From positions 1-32,933 of the forward strand of contig CAITPB010000222.1 in NCBI GenBank assembly GCA_903894145.1: 32,933 bases of DNA. Direction: 5' to 3'. Below the pieces are notes generated by a model. That model was given only the letters and a program-made list of their open reading frames with translations, was not told the DNA's origin and did not search any database. Within the stretch, counting starts at the first letter, position 1, and each line of letters begins with the position of its first letter. Both the position numbers and the translations under genes were made by a program. Positions 9,770 through 17,508 of this stretch are shown in pieces. The stretch is from Candidatus Firestoneibacteriota bacterium. GTDB lineage: Bacteria; Oederibacteriota; D2-FULL-39-29; CAIOVX01.

Positions 9770-10267
9770 CTACTTTTCGGGGCAGGCCCCTTTAAGCAGG
9801 CACTCAAAAAGATCCTGCGGCTTGTCGGTCGGCACCATCTGATAGAACACCTTCACGCCAAGTTTTTTTAATTCGCTGAAATCCGCGATATCTTGCTCAT
9901 TTAAAAACACGCTCTTGCTGTATTCCTTTTTATTGACTGAATGCCTCATCCCTCCGAGGTTAACCCTGTCAAACTTGAAGCCTTTATTGAAAAGCCTCAC
10001 CAGGTCCGCCGGGTTCGTCACTATGATGATAACCCTGTGCTCCGTAATTTCGGCGGAATCCTGCGTAAGATTAAAACCATCCACGGAATAAATCATCGCC
10101 TGCAAATTCGGCGGCACGGCCATCTTCATCAGGCACTTCTGCATCTCATTGGAAGCGACAGTGTCGTTTATGCAGATAATTTCATCCGCCTTGGTGTTCG
10201 GAACCCACCCGACAATAACCTGACCGTGTATCAGCCTGTCGTCAATCCTTATAAGTTCTACTGCCAT
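9770..10267 (-). CDS. PTS mannose/fructose/sorbose family subunit IIB
   Basis: 165 aa; 'RIDDRLIHGQVIVGWVP' active-site His motif. Confidence 0.96.
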   Translation of the reverse strand: MAVELIRIDDRLIHGQVIVGWVPNTKADEIICINDTVASNEMQKCLMKMAVPPNLQAMIYSVDGFNLTQDSAEITEHRVIIIVTNPADLVRLFNKGFKFDRVNLGGMRHSVNKKEYSKSVFLNEQDIADFSELKKLGVKVFYQMVPTDKPQDLFECLLKGACPEK

Positions 10268-10668
10268 GTTTTTTGTATCTCCGACATTGGTATAATGCTC
10301 TTTTTTGCCTTCTCGGCGACATCCTTCGCCAGCGCGCGCGGGTCCCGGAGCGATTCGCGCAGCAGAAGCGATTCAAGCAGCATCGGCAGATTAATCCCGG
10401 TCAATATCTCCACCTTTTCCGAAATGAACTGGAGGCTTACATTTGTGGTGCTGCCCCCGAACATATCGGTAAAGATTAAGACATTCCCGCCCGACTCTTT
10501 CCCTGCTTTCGCTATGGCCTCGCTGACCTTTGCCTTAAGATCATCAAGACCTTCAAAAGCGTTTAAGCAGACGGGCTCAAGCGCCGCCTGAGGGCCGATT
10601 ACCAGCTCTACCGTCTTTACCATGGCGCATGCCAGGTCCCCGTGAGTAACAACAACTATTCCTATCAT
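10258..10668 (-). CDS. PTS mannose/fructose/sorbose family subunit IIA
   Basis: 136 aa; 'GIVVVTHGDLA' active-site His, 'FTDMFGGSTTN' motif. Confidence 0.95.
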   Translation of the reverse strand: MIGIVVVTHGDLACAMVKTVELVIGPQAALEPVCLNAFEGLDDLKAKVSEAIAKAGKESGGNVLIFTDMFGGSTTNVSLQFISEKVEILTGINLPMLLESLLLRESLRDPRALAKDVAEKAKKSIIPMSEIQKTWQ

Positions 10669-10682
10669 AAGCCCCCTGTGCG

Positions 10683-11921
10683 TTAAATTGAGATAGCCTT
10701 GATGACCGCTCTTCCGAGCCTCTGGGCGTCATGCCTCGCGAGTCCGGATTCGTCCAAGCGGATTAGTTTCTTCCTGATAATTTTTACGCCTAGTTTATCC
10801 ACCTCGTCCCAGTCCATCTTTACCTGGCAGGAACCCTCCGAACTGTACTTGATAAGCGTGTCCTCCGGAACCTGTCCTTCGTTTACCACACAGTAATGCA
10901 GGAACGGATACCCTGCTTGGTCAAGGATCTTTTTCACCTGGTCGCTGAGAAAAGTCCCGTCGCTGCCGTTCCTTCTTGTCATTATATTGGACACCAGCAC
11001 CTTGGCGCACTTTGACTTTACGACCGCGTCCTTTATTTCGCCGAGCAGGAAGAAGGGCAGCAGTTCCGAATAAAAACTTCCGGGACCTATAACCAGCGCG
11101 TCAGCCGAATAGATTACTCTTACCGCTTCCGGATTGGCCTTTACCCCGGCCGGTTTCAGCGTTACTTCCGGCGTGCAGGTTTTGCCTGCCATATTTGCTT
11201 TTCTCGGCGATTTGAGCGCCAGTTCCACCCGGTCAAAGGTAGCCGGCACAACCCTTCCCGAAAGCGAGAGCACCCTTGAGGATTCGTCCAGAGCGTTTTC
11301 TAAACCTCCGGCCTCTTTGCGCATCGCGTCAAGGAAGAGCCCGCCGAAACTTTCACCCTTAAGACCGCTTGTTCCGAACCTGAAGCCCAGCAGGTCCCTC
11401 ATCCTTTTGTTGCTTCCCGAGAGCGCCGCCAGCGAGCTTAAAAGATAGGATTCTTCCGGGAAGGAGATGACGGAAATATTTTCCGTGTAGCTTGACAGCC
11501 CTTCCAGTAGCGGAACAATGCCGCTCGCCCCCCCGAACACCACAATCTTCGGGCCTCTCTTCAGCCTCAAATGCCTGTAAACGGAATTAATGTAGCCGTT
11601 CTTTCTGCCGGGATTGATAATGGTCAGGAAAGCGTAAGTGCCTCTCCTCATCGCCATCAAAATACCGAGCAGCCCGATGCCCAGCACGATAAAATCTATC
11701 GTGACCAGCCGGCTCAATTTTACGACCGTGACCCTTACTTTGGCAGAAAAGGTCTTTGCCGAGATAAAATGCGTAAGGTCCAGCTTCGGAAAAACCTGGC
11801 CGATTATACCGGTAAGCCCGAAGGCAAGCAGTATTAGGCTTATAATAAAGACCATTAGCCAGGTCTTGAGCATAGGCCTGGAATAGAGCCATCTGGAGAA
11901 CTTACTCTCTTTTGCCGCCAT
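10683..11921 (-). CDS. yvcK: YvcK/CofD-like family protein with two N-terminal transmembrane helices
   Basis: 412 aa; 'VVFGGASGIVPLLEGL', 'TSGLKGESFGGLFLDAM', 'LSGRVVPATFDRVEL', 'ALVIGPGSFYSELLPFFLL'; hydrophobic stretches at approx aa 20-45 and 75-92. Confidence 0.85.
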   Translation of the reverse strand: MAAKESKFSRWLYSRPMLKTWLMVFIISLILLAFGLTGIIGQVFPKLDLTHFISAKTFSAKVRVTVVKLSRLVTIDFIVLGIGLLGILMAMRRGTYAFLTIINPGRKNGYINSVYRHLRLKRGPKIVVFGGASGIVPLLEGLSSYTENISVISFPEESYLLSSLAALSGSNKRMRDLLGFRFGTSGLKGESFGGLFLDAMRKEAGGLENALDESSRVLSLSGRVVPATFDRVELALKSPRKANMAGKTCTPEVTLKPAGVKANPEAVRVIYSADALVIGPGSFYSELLPFFLLGEIKDAVVKSKCAKVLVSNIMTRRNGSDGTFLSDQVKKILDQAGYPFLHYCVVNEGQVPEDTLIKYSSEGSCQVKMDWDEVDKLGVKIIRKKLIRLDESGLARHDAQRLGRAVIKAISI

Positions 11922-12846
11922 CTTTGTCCATTTCCCTCATTATGTTGTTCTCAAATTCCGCTGCCGAGGAATAGCCCATCTTCTTCAGCCGCTGCTGCAT
12001 GGCCGCGACCTCCAAAAGAATGGCTATGTTCCTGCCTGGTTTTACCGGTATCACCATCTTCGGCAGCTTCACGCCGAGAAGTTCTTCCGTGTTTTCATTT
12101 AAGCCTGTCCGGTCGTAGCTCTTGCTCTTGTCCCATTCCTCAAGATGCACAAACATTTCAACTCGTTTCTTGTCCCTGGTCGCCCCCACTCCGAAAAGGT
12201 CTTTGACCGAGACTATCCCAACACCCCTCACCTCGAGGAAATACATCAGAAGTTTCTGCGGGAACCCTATGAGCCGGTTCTCAGAAGTTTTTATTATCTC
12301 CACTATATCGTCCGCGACAAGCCTGTGACCGCGCTTGATAAGTTCCAGCGCGCACTCGCTCTTGCCGATACCGCTCTTTCCGGTGATAATGACGCCGACT
12401 CCGTACACATCCACCATCACGCCGTGGAGGGACAGTTTTTTCGCCAGCTTCTCTTCCATGTAGTTGGTGGCTTCGCTGATGAAGGCCGTAGTGTATAGGG
12501 GCGTCTCTATTACCGGGATGTTGCGCTTGTCCGCCGACTGGATTATTTCCTTGTAGAGCCTCAGCCCGCGGCAATAAAAGAGCACCGGTATCTTGTACCT
12601 GAAAAGCCTGGAAATAACTTTTTTCCGTTCCGGGGCCGGCAGTTTTTCGAGGTAACTTACCTCGGTCTTGCCGATTACCTGAATGCGCTCTGAGGGAAAG
12701 AAATCAAAAAAACCTGTGAGAGCGAGCCCGCACCTGTTGACATCGGTCACCGTAAGCTCGTGATCCAACCCGCCTTTCCCGGCAACCAGTTTGAGCTTCC
12801 AGTCCGCGCCTTTTTCCGTTATGAGTTCTCCGACTGTAAAGGCCAT
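11902..12846 (-). CDS. hprK: HPr(Ser) kinase/phosphorylase
   Basis: 314 aa; Walker A 'GKSGIGKSECALELIKRGHRLVADD', HprK signature 'LEVRGVGIVSVKDLFGVGA'. Confidence 0.97.
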   Translation of the reverse strand: MAFTVGELITEKGADWKLKLVAGKGGLDHELTVTDVNRCGLALTGFFDFFPSERIQVIGKTEVSYLEKLPAPERKKVISRLFRYKIPVLFYCRGLRLYKEIIQSADKRNIPVIETPLYTTAFISEATNYMEEKLAKKLSLHGVMVDVYGVGVIITGKSGIGKSECALELIKRGHRLVADDIVEIIKTSENRLIGFPQKLLMYFLEVRGVGIVSVKDLFGVGATRDKKRVEMFVHLEEWDKSKSYDRTGLNENTEELLGVKLPKMVIPVKPGRNIAILLEVAAMQQRLKKMGYSSAAEFENNIMREMDKDGGKRE

Positions 12847-13310
12847 TAGATTTTCAGCTTCTCTTCTTCCGAGATCACAGTGAGCACTTCTTCGGCCGTC
12901 GCGCAGTTCACGAGCGATTTCCTGAAATACTTATCTTTCAGGAGGCCGGAGATTTTCGCGAGAGATTTCAAGTGTATACCGCTCGCGTTGTAAGGAGCAA
13001 GCAGAAGGAAGAATATATTGACCGGGTCTCCGTCGAGGGTGTCAAACTGGCAGCCCTCTTTGGAAAGTCCAAAACCCGCCACAAGCGCGGAGACGTTATC
13101 CGTCTTGCCGTGGGGGATCGCCACGCCCTGTCCTATGCCTGTGGAACCGAGTTCCTCGCGCTCCAGCAGCACCTGCATCACTTTCACCTTGTCCGTCACC
13201 TTTCCAGAGGCCGCGAGGATGTCTACAAGTTCCTCCAGAGCCTCCTTCTTGGTCTTGGACTTGAGGTCAACCTTGATACAGTCCTTTGTCAAAAAATCGG
13301 TTATTTTCAT
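12846..13310 (-). CDS. ptsN: PTS IIA domain protein, nitrogen-regulatory type (PtsN-like)
   Basis: 154 aa; 'LEREELGSTGIGQGVAIPHGKTD' active-His motif of fructose/Ntr EIIA; stop overlaps hprK start (TAATG). Confidence 0.92.
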   Translation of the reverse strand: MKITDFLTKDCIKVDLKSKTKKEALEELVDILAASGKVTDKVKVMQVLLEREELGSTGIGQGVAIPHGKTDNVSALVAGFGLSKEGCQFDTLDGDPVNIFFLLLAPYNASGIHLKSLAKISGLLKDKYFRKSLVNCATAEEVLTVISEEEKLKI

Positions 13311-13363
13311 TTCCCTACCCCCTTCAAAATTTTATGATTCCTTTTTTTATTCTTACCCCGCGC

Positions 13364-14725
13364 TTAGAGCCTGTGCCTTTGTCCGGCTTTCAGGATCTTC
13401 ATCTCTTCACGATACTTGGCGACGGTCCTTCGCGAAAGCCTGATGCCTTTTGCGGCAAGTTCCAAAGCGACTGCCCCGTCTGTAAGAGGCTCGCTCCCCG
13501 GCTCGGTTTCTATCATTCTCTTTATCATTCCCTTTACCGAACCCGAAGAAACGCTTTCGCCCTCCCCGCTGCTCAGTTTCACATCAAAAAAATGCCTGAA
13601 GGCAAAAGTCCCCGCCGGCGTCTGGATATATTTGTTCGCCGTGACCCTGCTTACCGTGGATTCATGCAGCCCCAGTTCCCCGGAGATCTCCTTCAGCGTC
13701 AGCGGCTTCAGATACTCCATGCCTTTCTCAAGGAAATCCTTCTGCTTCTCAATTATACTCCGCGTTACGCGGATCAGCGTCTTTTTTCTTTCGTCTATGG
13801 AACGCAGCACCGCGATAGCAGCCCGGAACTTATCTTCAAGAAACTTCTTTTCCTCGGGCGTCGCTTTGCCCGATCTTATTGCCGCTTCGTATGTCCTGTT
13901 AATCCTAAGGGACGGCATGCCCTGATTATTCAGAATAATGCGCCAGGACCCGTCCGTATCCTTTTCCAGAATGACATCCGGGACAATATACCGGACCTCT
14001 TCGCTTGAGAATTCCCTTCCGGGTTTGGGCTCCAGCCCGGAGATAAACCTGACCGCCTCGTTTACCTCGGCCGGGCTTGCTTTCAAAGAGGCGGATATAT
14101 TATCAAACCTGCCTTTTTGAAAATCCTCCCAGGCCAAAGTGACTATCCTGTGCGCTAGAGAGCCTTCCTTGCCGGCCGCCGCAATCTGCAGGAGCAGGCA
14201 CTCTTTAAGAGACCTTGCCCCCACTCCCGTGGGCTCAAAGCCCCGGATCATTGCCAGCACGCGCCCGGCGTCCTCAAGAGAAAAACTCTCGGAACCGCAG
14301 AGGTCTTCCAAAGAGACGGTTAGGTATCCGTCCGCGTTTATCGCGCTGATGATCTTTTCTCCGATGGCGTAGTCCGCGTCATCCGCCGCCGAGAGCCGAA
14401 GCTGCCAGACCAGATGCTCCTCCAGGCTGTACCCGCCTTTCGGCTTTTCAGGCCCTGCCGCGGATTCGCCGCGCGAGGCCGTCCCGGGGTTAACTTCATC
14501 CCGCGGAAGATAGTCGCCCCACTCTTCTATGGTCGGAGCGTCAGATTCCTTCTCCGGTTTTTCAAGGAGCTCCCGCTGTTCAAGCATCGGGTTCTGTTCA
14601 AGTTCTTCTTCAAGGTAATCTTTAAGTTCCAGCACAGGCATCTGAAGAATCTTTAGAGACTGCCTGAGCGCCTGCGAAAGCACGAGTTTCTGCGTGTTCT
14701 TTATTTCCAGGCGCTGCCCTATCAT
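13364..14725 (-). CDS. rpoN: RNA polymerase sigma-54 factor
   Basis: 453 aa; N-terminal 'LVLSQALRQSLKILQMPVLELKDYLEEELEQNPML', C-terminal RpoN box 'LSRRTVAKYREEMKI'. Confidence 0.97.
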   Translation of the reverse strand: MIGQRLEIKNTQKLVLSQALRQSLKILQMPVLELKDYLEEELEQNPMLEQRELLEKPEKESDAPTIEEWGDYLPRDEVNPGTASRGESAAGPEKPKGGYSLEEHLVWQLRLSAADDADYAIGEKIISAINADGYLTVSLEDLCGSESFSLEDAGRVLAMIRGFEPTGVGARSLKECLLLQIAAAGKEGSLAHRIVTLAWEDFQKGRFDNISASLKASPAEVNEAVRFISGLEPKPGREFSSEEVRYIVPDVILEKDTDGSWRIILNNQGMPSLRINRTYEAAIRSGKATPEEKKFLEDKFRAAIAVLRSIDERKKTLIRVTRSIIEKQKDFLEKGMEYLKPLTLKEISGELGLHESTVSRVTANKYIQTPAGTFAFRHFFDVKLSSGEGESVSSGSVKGMIKRMIETEPGSEPLTDGAVALELAAKGIRLSRRTVAKYREEMKILKAGQRHRL

Positions 14726-14740
14726 CCGTTGTCCCTGTCC

Positions 14741-16024
14741 TTACTCATTGTCCAGCACGAAGGTCTTCGGCTGAACGAGATATTTTACCGCCGCTTTCGA
14801 AACTGCCTCAAGCGTCACGGCCTTTACGGTTTCCGGATAGGCGGCGTCGTAGCCGAAACCGGCGCCATTCAGCTCGAACCAGCCCAGGTACCTTGCCCTG
14901 TCCTCGTTTGTCTGATGGTCCAGGCGAAACTGCCCGACCAGCAGGTTCTTCGCGTCTTCAAGCTCTTTTTCCGTGATATATCCTGGCTTCCCGGCGCTTG
15001 CGGCCGCTTCCAGAATGCCCTGTTTTATCCTTTCAATGTTCTCCTTCCTGGTCCCCGCGTAAAAAATAAACGCGCAGGCCTTCGCCCTCGAAGGATAAAT
15101 AGTCCCGATAGAATAAGCCAGCCCCTCTTTTTCACGGAGGGAAGAAAACAGCTTCGAGCTCATTCCGCCGCCCAGCACCGAACTTAATACTTTCAGCGCA
15201 GCGTAGTCCGCGGAAGCCAATTCAGGCGCGAAAAAACCGGTCATAACCACAGCCTGATTCTTCTTCATTTTGTCGGAACCGTAATTTTCAGTTACGGCTT
15301 CTATCGTGCTTTGCAGTTTCCGCGCGCCGCCGCCTGAAGGAATGCCTGAAAGGCCTTTTTCAAGCGAGGAGAACATTTCGCTGTTGTCGAAACTGCCGGA
15401 AACGCTGACACAGATGTTCCCGGCCTTGAAGTTCTTAGTGTAAAAATCAGCCATCTTGGCGGAAGTCGCGGCAGAAATATTTTCTTCCGTGCCCAGCGGA
15501 TTGAGCCCGTAACTGTCGCCGCGAAACATCTGCGACTTCAACCGCTGCAGCGTATAGGAGAAATTATCGTCCTTCTCCGCTTTGAGCCTGGAAATCGCCA
15601 CCTTTTTTAGCTTCGAAAGTTCGGATTCCGGGAAAACCGGGTTCAGCAGCATATCAAACAATATGGCGGAAGCCTCCGGGAAGGTCTTAGCGGTGCAGAC
15701 GAGAGAGATAATGGAGTGATCCTCGCCTGAAGCCGCGGAGATTGAAACCCCAAGGCCTTCGGACGCTGCCGCAAGCTCTTCGGCGGTGCGCGTTTTGGTC
15801 CCCCTCGTTATCATCCTGATGGCGAGGCTTGCCGTCCCGGAATCAGCCGGAGTTTCCCAGGCAGAACCCGCGCGGACAAATACCTGAAGCGCTATAATTC
15901 CGGAAGTTTTGTCAGGGTTCAACACAACCTTCAGGCCGTTGCTGAGAGAAAAAGGTTGCGCCGCGGCTGAAGAGAGGGAAAGCAGCGCGGACAGAACTAT
16001 GAACGCCAGAAGTATCTTTTTCAT
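14741..16024 (-). CDS. M16 peptidase-family protein lacking the HxxEH zinc motif (probable non-catalytic subunit), secreted
   Basis: M16 fold motifs ('GMSSKLFSSLREKEGLAYSIGTIYP'); motif position reads 'DSGTASLAIRMITRGT'. Start moved to 16024: ATGA overlap with upstream gene and signal peptide MKKILLAFIVLSALLSLSSAAA. Confidence 0.9.
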   Translation of the reverse strand: MKKILLAFIVLSALLSLSSAAAQPFSLSNGLKVVLNPDKTSGIIALQVFVRAGSAWETPADSGTASLAIRMITRGTKTRTAEELAAASEGLGVSISAASGEDHSIISLVCTAKTFPEASAILFDMLLNPVFPESELSKLKKVAISRLKAEKDDNFSYTLQRLKSQMFRGDSYGLNPLGTEENISAATSAKMADFYTKNFKAGNICVSVSGSFDNSEMFSSLEKGLSGIPSGGGARKLQSTIEAVTENYGSDKMKKNQAVVMTGFFAPELASADYAALKVLSSVLGGGMSSKLFSSLREKEGLAYSIGTIYPSRAKACAFIFYAGTRKENIERIKQGILEAAASAGKPGYITEKELEDAKNLLVGQFRLDHQTNEDRARYLGWFELNGAGFGYDAAYPETVKAVTLEAVSKAAVKYLVQPKTFVLDNE

Positions 16025-17355
16025 TTTCCCGCCGGAATCAGGCAAACGGACGCCGGCACGCCCGAAAGGTATTTTACCGCGACCCTCTTCAGGTCCGCCG
16101 CATTTACCTTCCTGACGTTGTCCAGGTAATCCTGCCCGAATTTATAGCTTATGATTGCTTCGTTATAACCGAGGTCGCCTGCTATCTGCGAATCCGTCTC
16201 GTGCGAGAAAATATATGAGTTCTCCAAAATAGCCAGGGCCCTCGCGAAGTCCTTGGCATCTACCCCGTTGGAGCATATTTCCTTTAGCTCTTCGAGCAGC
16301 CGTTTATCAAACATTCCCCGGTTGTCGGGCAAGAGCTCCGCGGTGACATATATAAGCCCTTCGTCGCGCATCGTGGAGTAGCCCGTGTCGAGCGCGTAGC
16401 AGAGCTGTTCCTTTTCTTTAAGTCTGGAGTACAGCCGTGAACTCCTCCCGCTGCCGAGCAAAGTAACAAGCAGGTCCATCGCGTACGTATCCGCGTTATC
16501 AGCCGCGGGGCCAAGCCAGGCTGAACCATAATACCCCTGGCCGTAACTGCCGCTCAGCTCTTCCCTGCCGGGAGTAAAGGACGCTTTCATTCTCAGGCCT
16601 TCGGTGAGAGGTTTTCCTTCCTCCGGGGGAAAGTGTTTTTCCAGCGCGGGCAGCAGTTCCGCGAATTTGAAATCCCCCGCAACCGCTATGATCATCCTAT
16701 CGGGAGAATACTTTGCCTTGTAATAGGCGGTAATTTCCGCCCTCGTCAGTTTTTCAAGCACATCTTTGGTGCCGATAACTTCCCTGCGGTAAGGATGCCC
16801 GGAATAGGAAAGTTTGAAGAGCTCTTCGTAGAGTTTTCTTCCGGGGTCGTCGTCCCCGCGGACAATCTCCTCTATTACCACCTTTCTTTCTTTTTCAATT
16901 TCACCCGCGTCAAATGCGGGATGAGAAAGGCAGTCCATCATGCCGTCCAGGGAAACATAAAAATACTCTTTGGCTGTCTCGAAATGGAAATTTGTAAAAT
17001 CCTTGGAGGTTGCGCCGTTCAGGTTGCCGCCGCGCCCTTCTATCAAGCGGCTGAGGCCAGAAACCCCGGACGCCGCACTGCCTTTGAAAATGAGGTGTTC
17101 AATGAAGTGAGAGATGCCGTTATTATTATCCTGCTCGTCCCTTGAACCCGTACGGTACCAGACCTGAAACGATACAAGCCCGTTCGGTATTTCTTTGGCC
17201 AGGACCGTCGCGCCGCTGCGGAGGACAAACTTTGTGACGCCGTTCTTTCCCGCCTCCGTGTTTTTAACAAAATCTTGCGCGGCAAGCAGGGAACTTCCCG
17301 CAAGCAGCATAACCCCCGCAACCGCCACCCCTATTATTTTATTGCTAATATTCAT
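16021..17355 (-). CDS. M16 family zinc metallopeptidase (catalytic subunit), secreted
   Basis: 444 aa; 'NGISHFIEHLIFKGS' (HFIEH) zinc motif, N-terminal signal peptide. Confidence 0.94.
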   Translation of the reverse strand: MNISNKIIGVAVAGVMLLAGSSLLAAQDFVKNTEAGKNGVTKFVLRSGATVLAKEIPNGLVSFQVWYRTGSRDEQDNNNGISHFIEHLIFKGSAASGVSGLSRLIEGRGGNLNGATSKDFTNFHFETAKEYFYVSLDGMMDCLSHPAFDAGEIEKERKVVIEEIVRGDDDPGRKLYEELFKLSYSGHPYRREVIGTKDVLEKLTRAEITAYYKAKYSPDRMIIAVAGDFKFAELLPALEKHFPPEEGKPLTEGLRMKASFTPGREELSGSYGQGYYGSAWLGPAADNADTYAMDLLVTLLGSGRSSRLYSRLKEKEQLCYALDTGYSTMRDEGLIYVTAELLPDNRGMFDKRLLEELKEICSNGVDAKDFARALAILENSYIFSHETDSQIAGDLGYNEAIISYKFGQDYLDNVRKVNAADLKRVAVKYLSGVPASVCLIPAGK

Positions 17356-17399
17356 TTCATCCCCGTTTTTTTCATTCTTGCTCTTACCTTGTAAACTTT

Positions 17400-17450
17400 T
17401 TAAAGGAACAACATCACATTCGCAAACTCATCCTGAAACCCTAGTTCCAT
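17400..17450 (-). pseudogene. Relic copy of the C-terminal tail of the adjacent ASKHA/RACE gene (MELGFQDEFANVMLFL*)
   Basis: Gap-free alignment to the last 51 nt of 17509-19311 (MDPGFQDEFANAMMFT*); I count about 40/51 nt and 11/16 aa identical. Confidence 0.7.
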
Positions 17451-17472
17451 CCCCGTCTTTTTGTTTTGCTTT

Positions 17473-17501
17473 ACGTTATAAACGTTACAAACGTTATAAA
17501 C
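17473..17501. repeat. Period-9 tandem repeat (acgttataa acgttacaa acgttataa ac)
   Basis: Direct reading; matches array at 149-177. Confidence 0.8.
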
Positions 17502-17508
17502 TTTTGTT

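Noticed and set aside
13311-13363. Expected hpf gene between rpoN and ptsN
   Set aside because: Looked for the hpf gene often found in this order; the gap is only 53 nt, so it is simply absent here. Absence alone is not strong enough for a finding.
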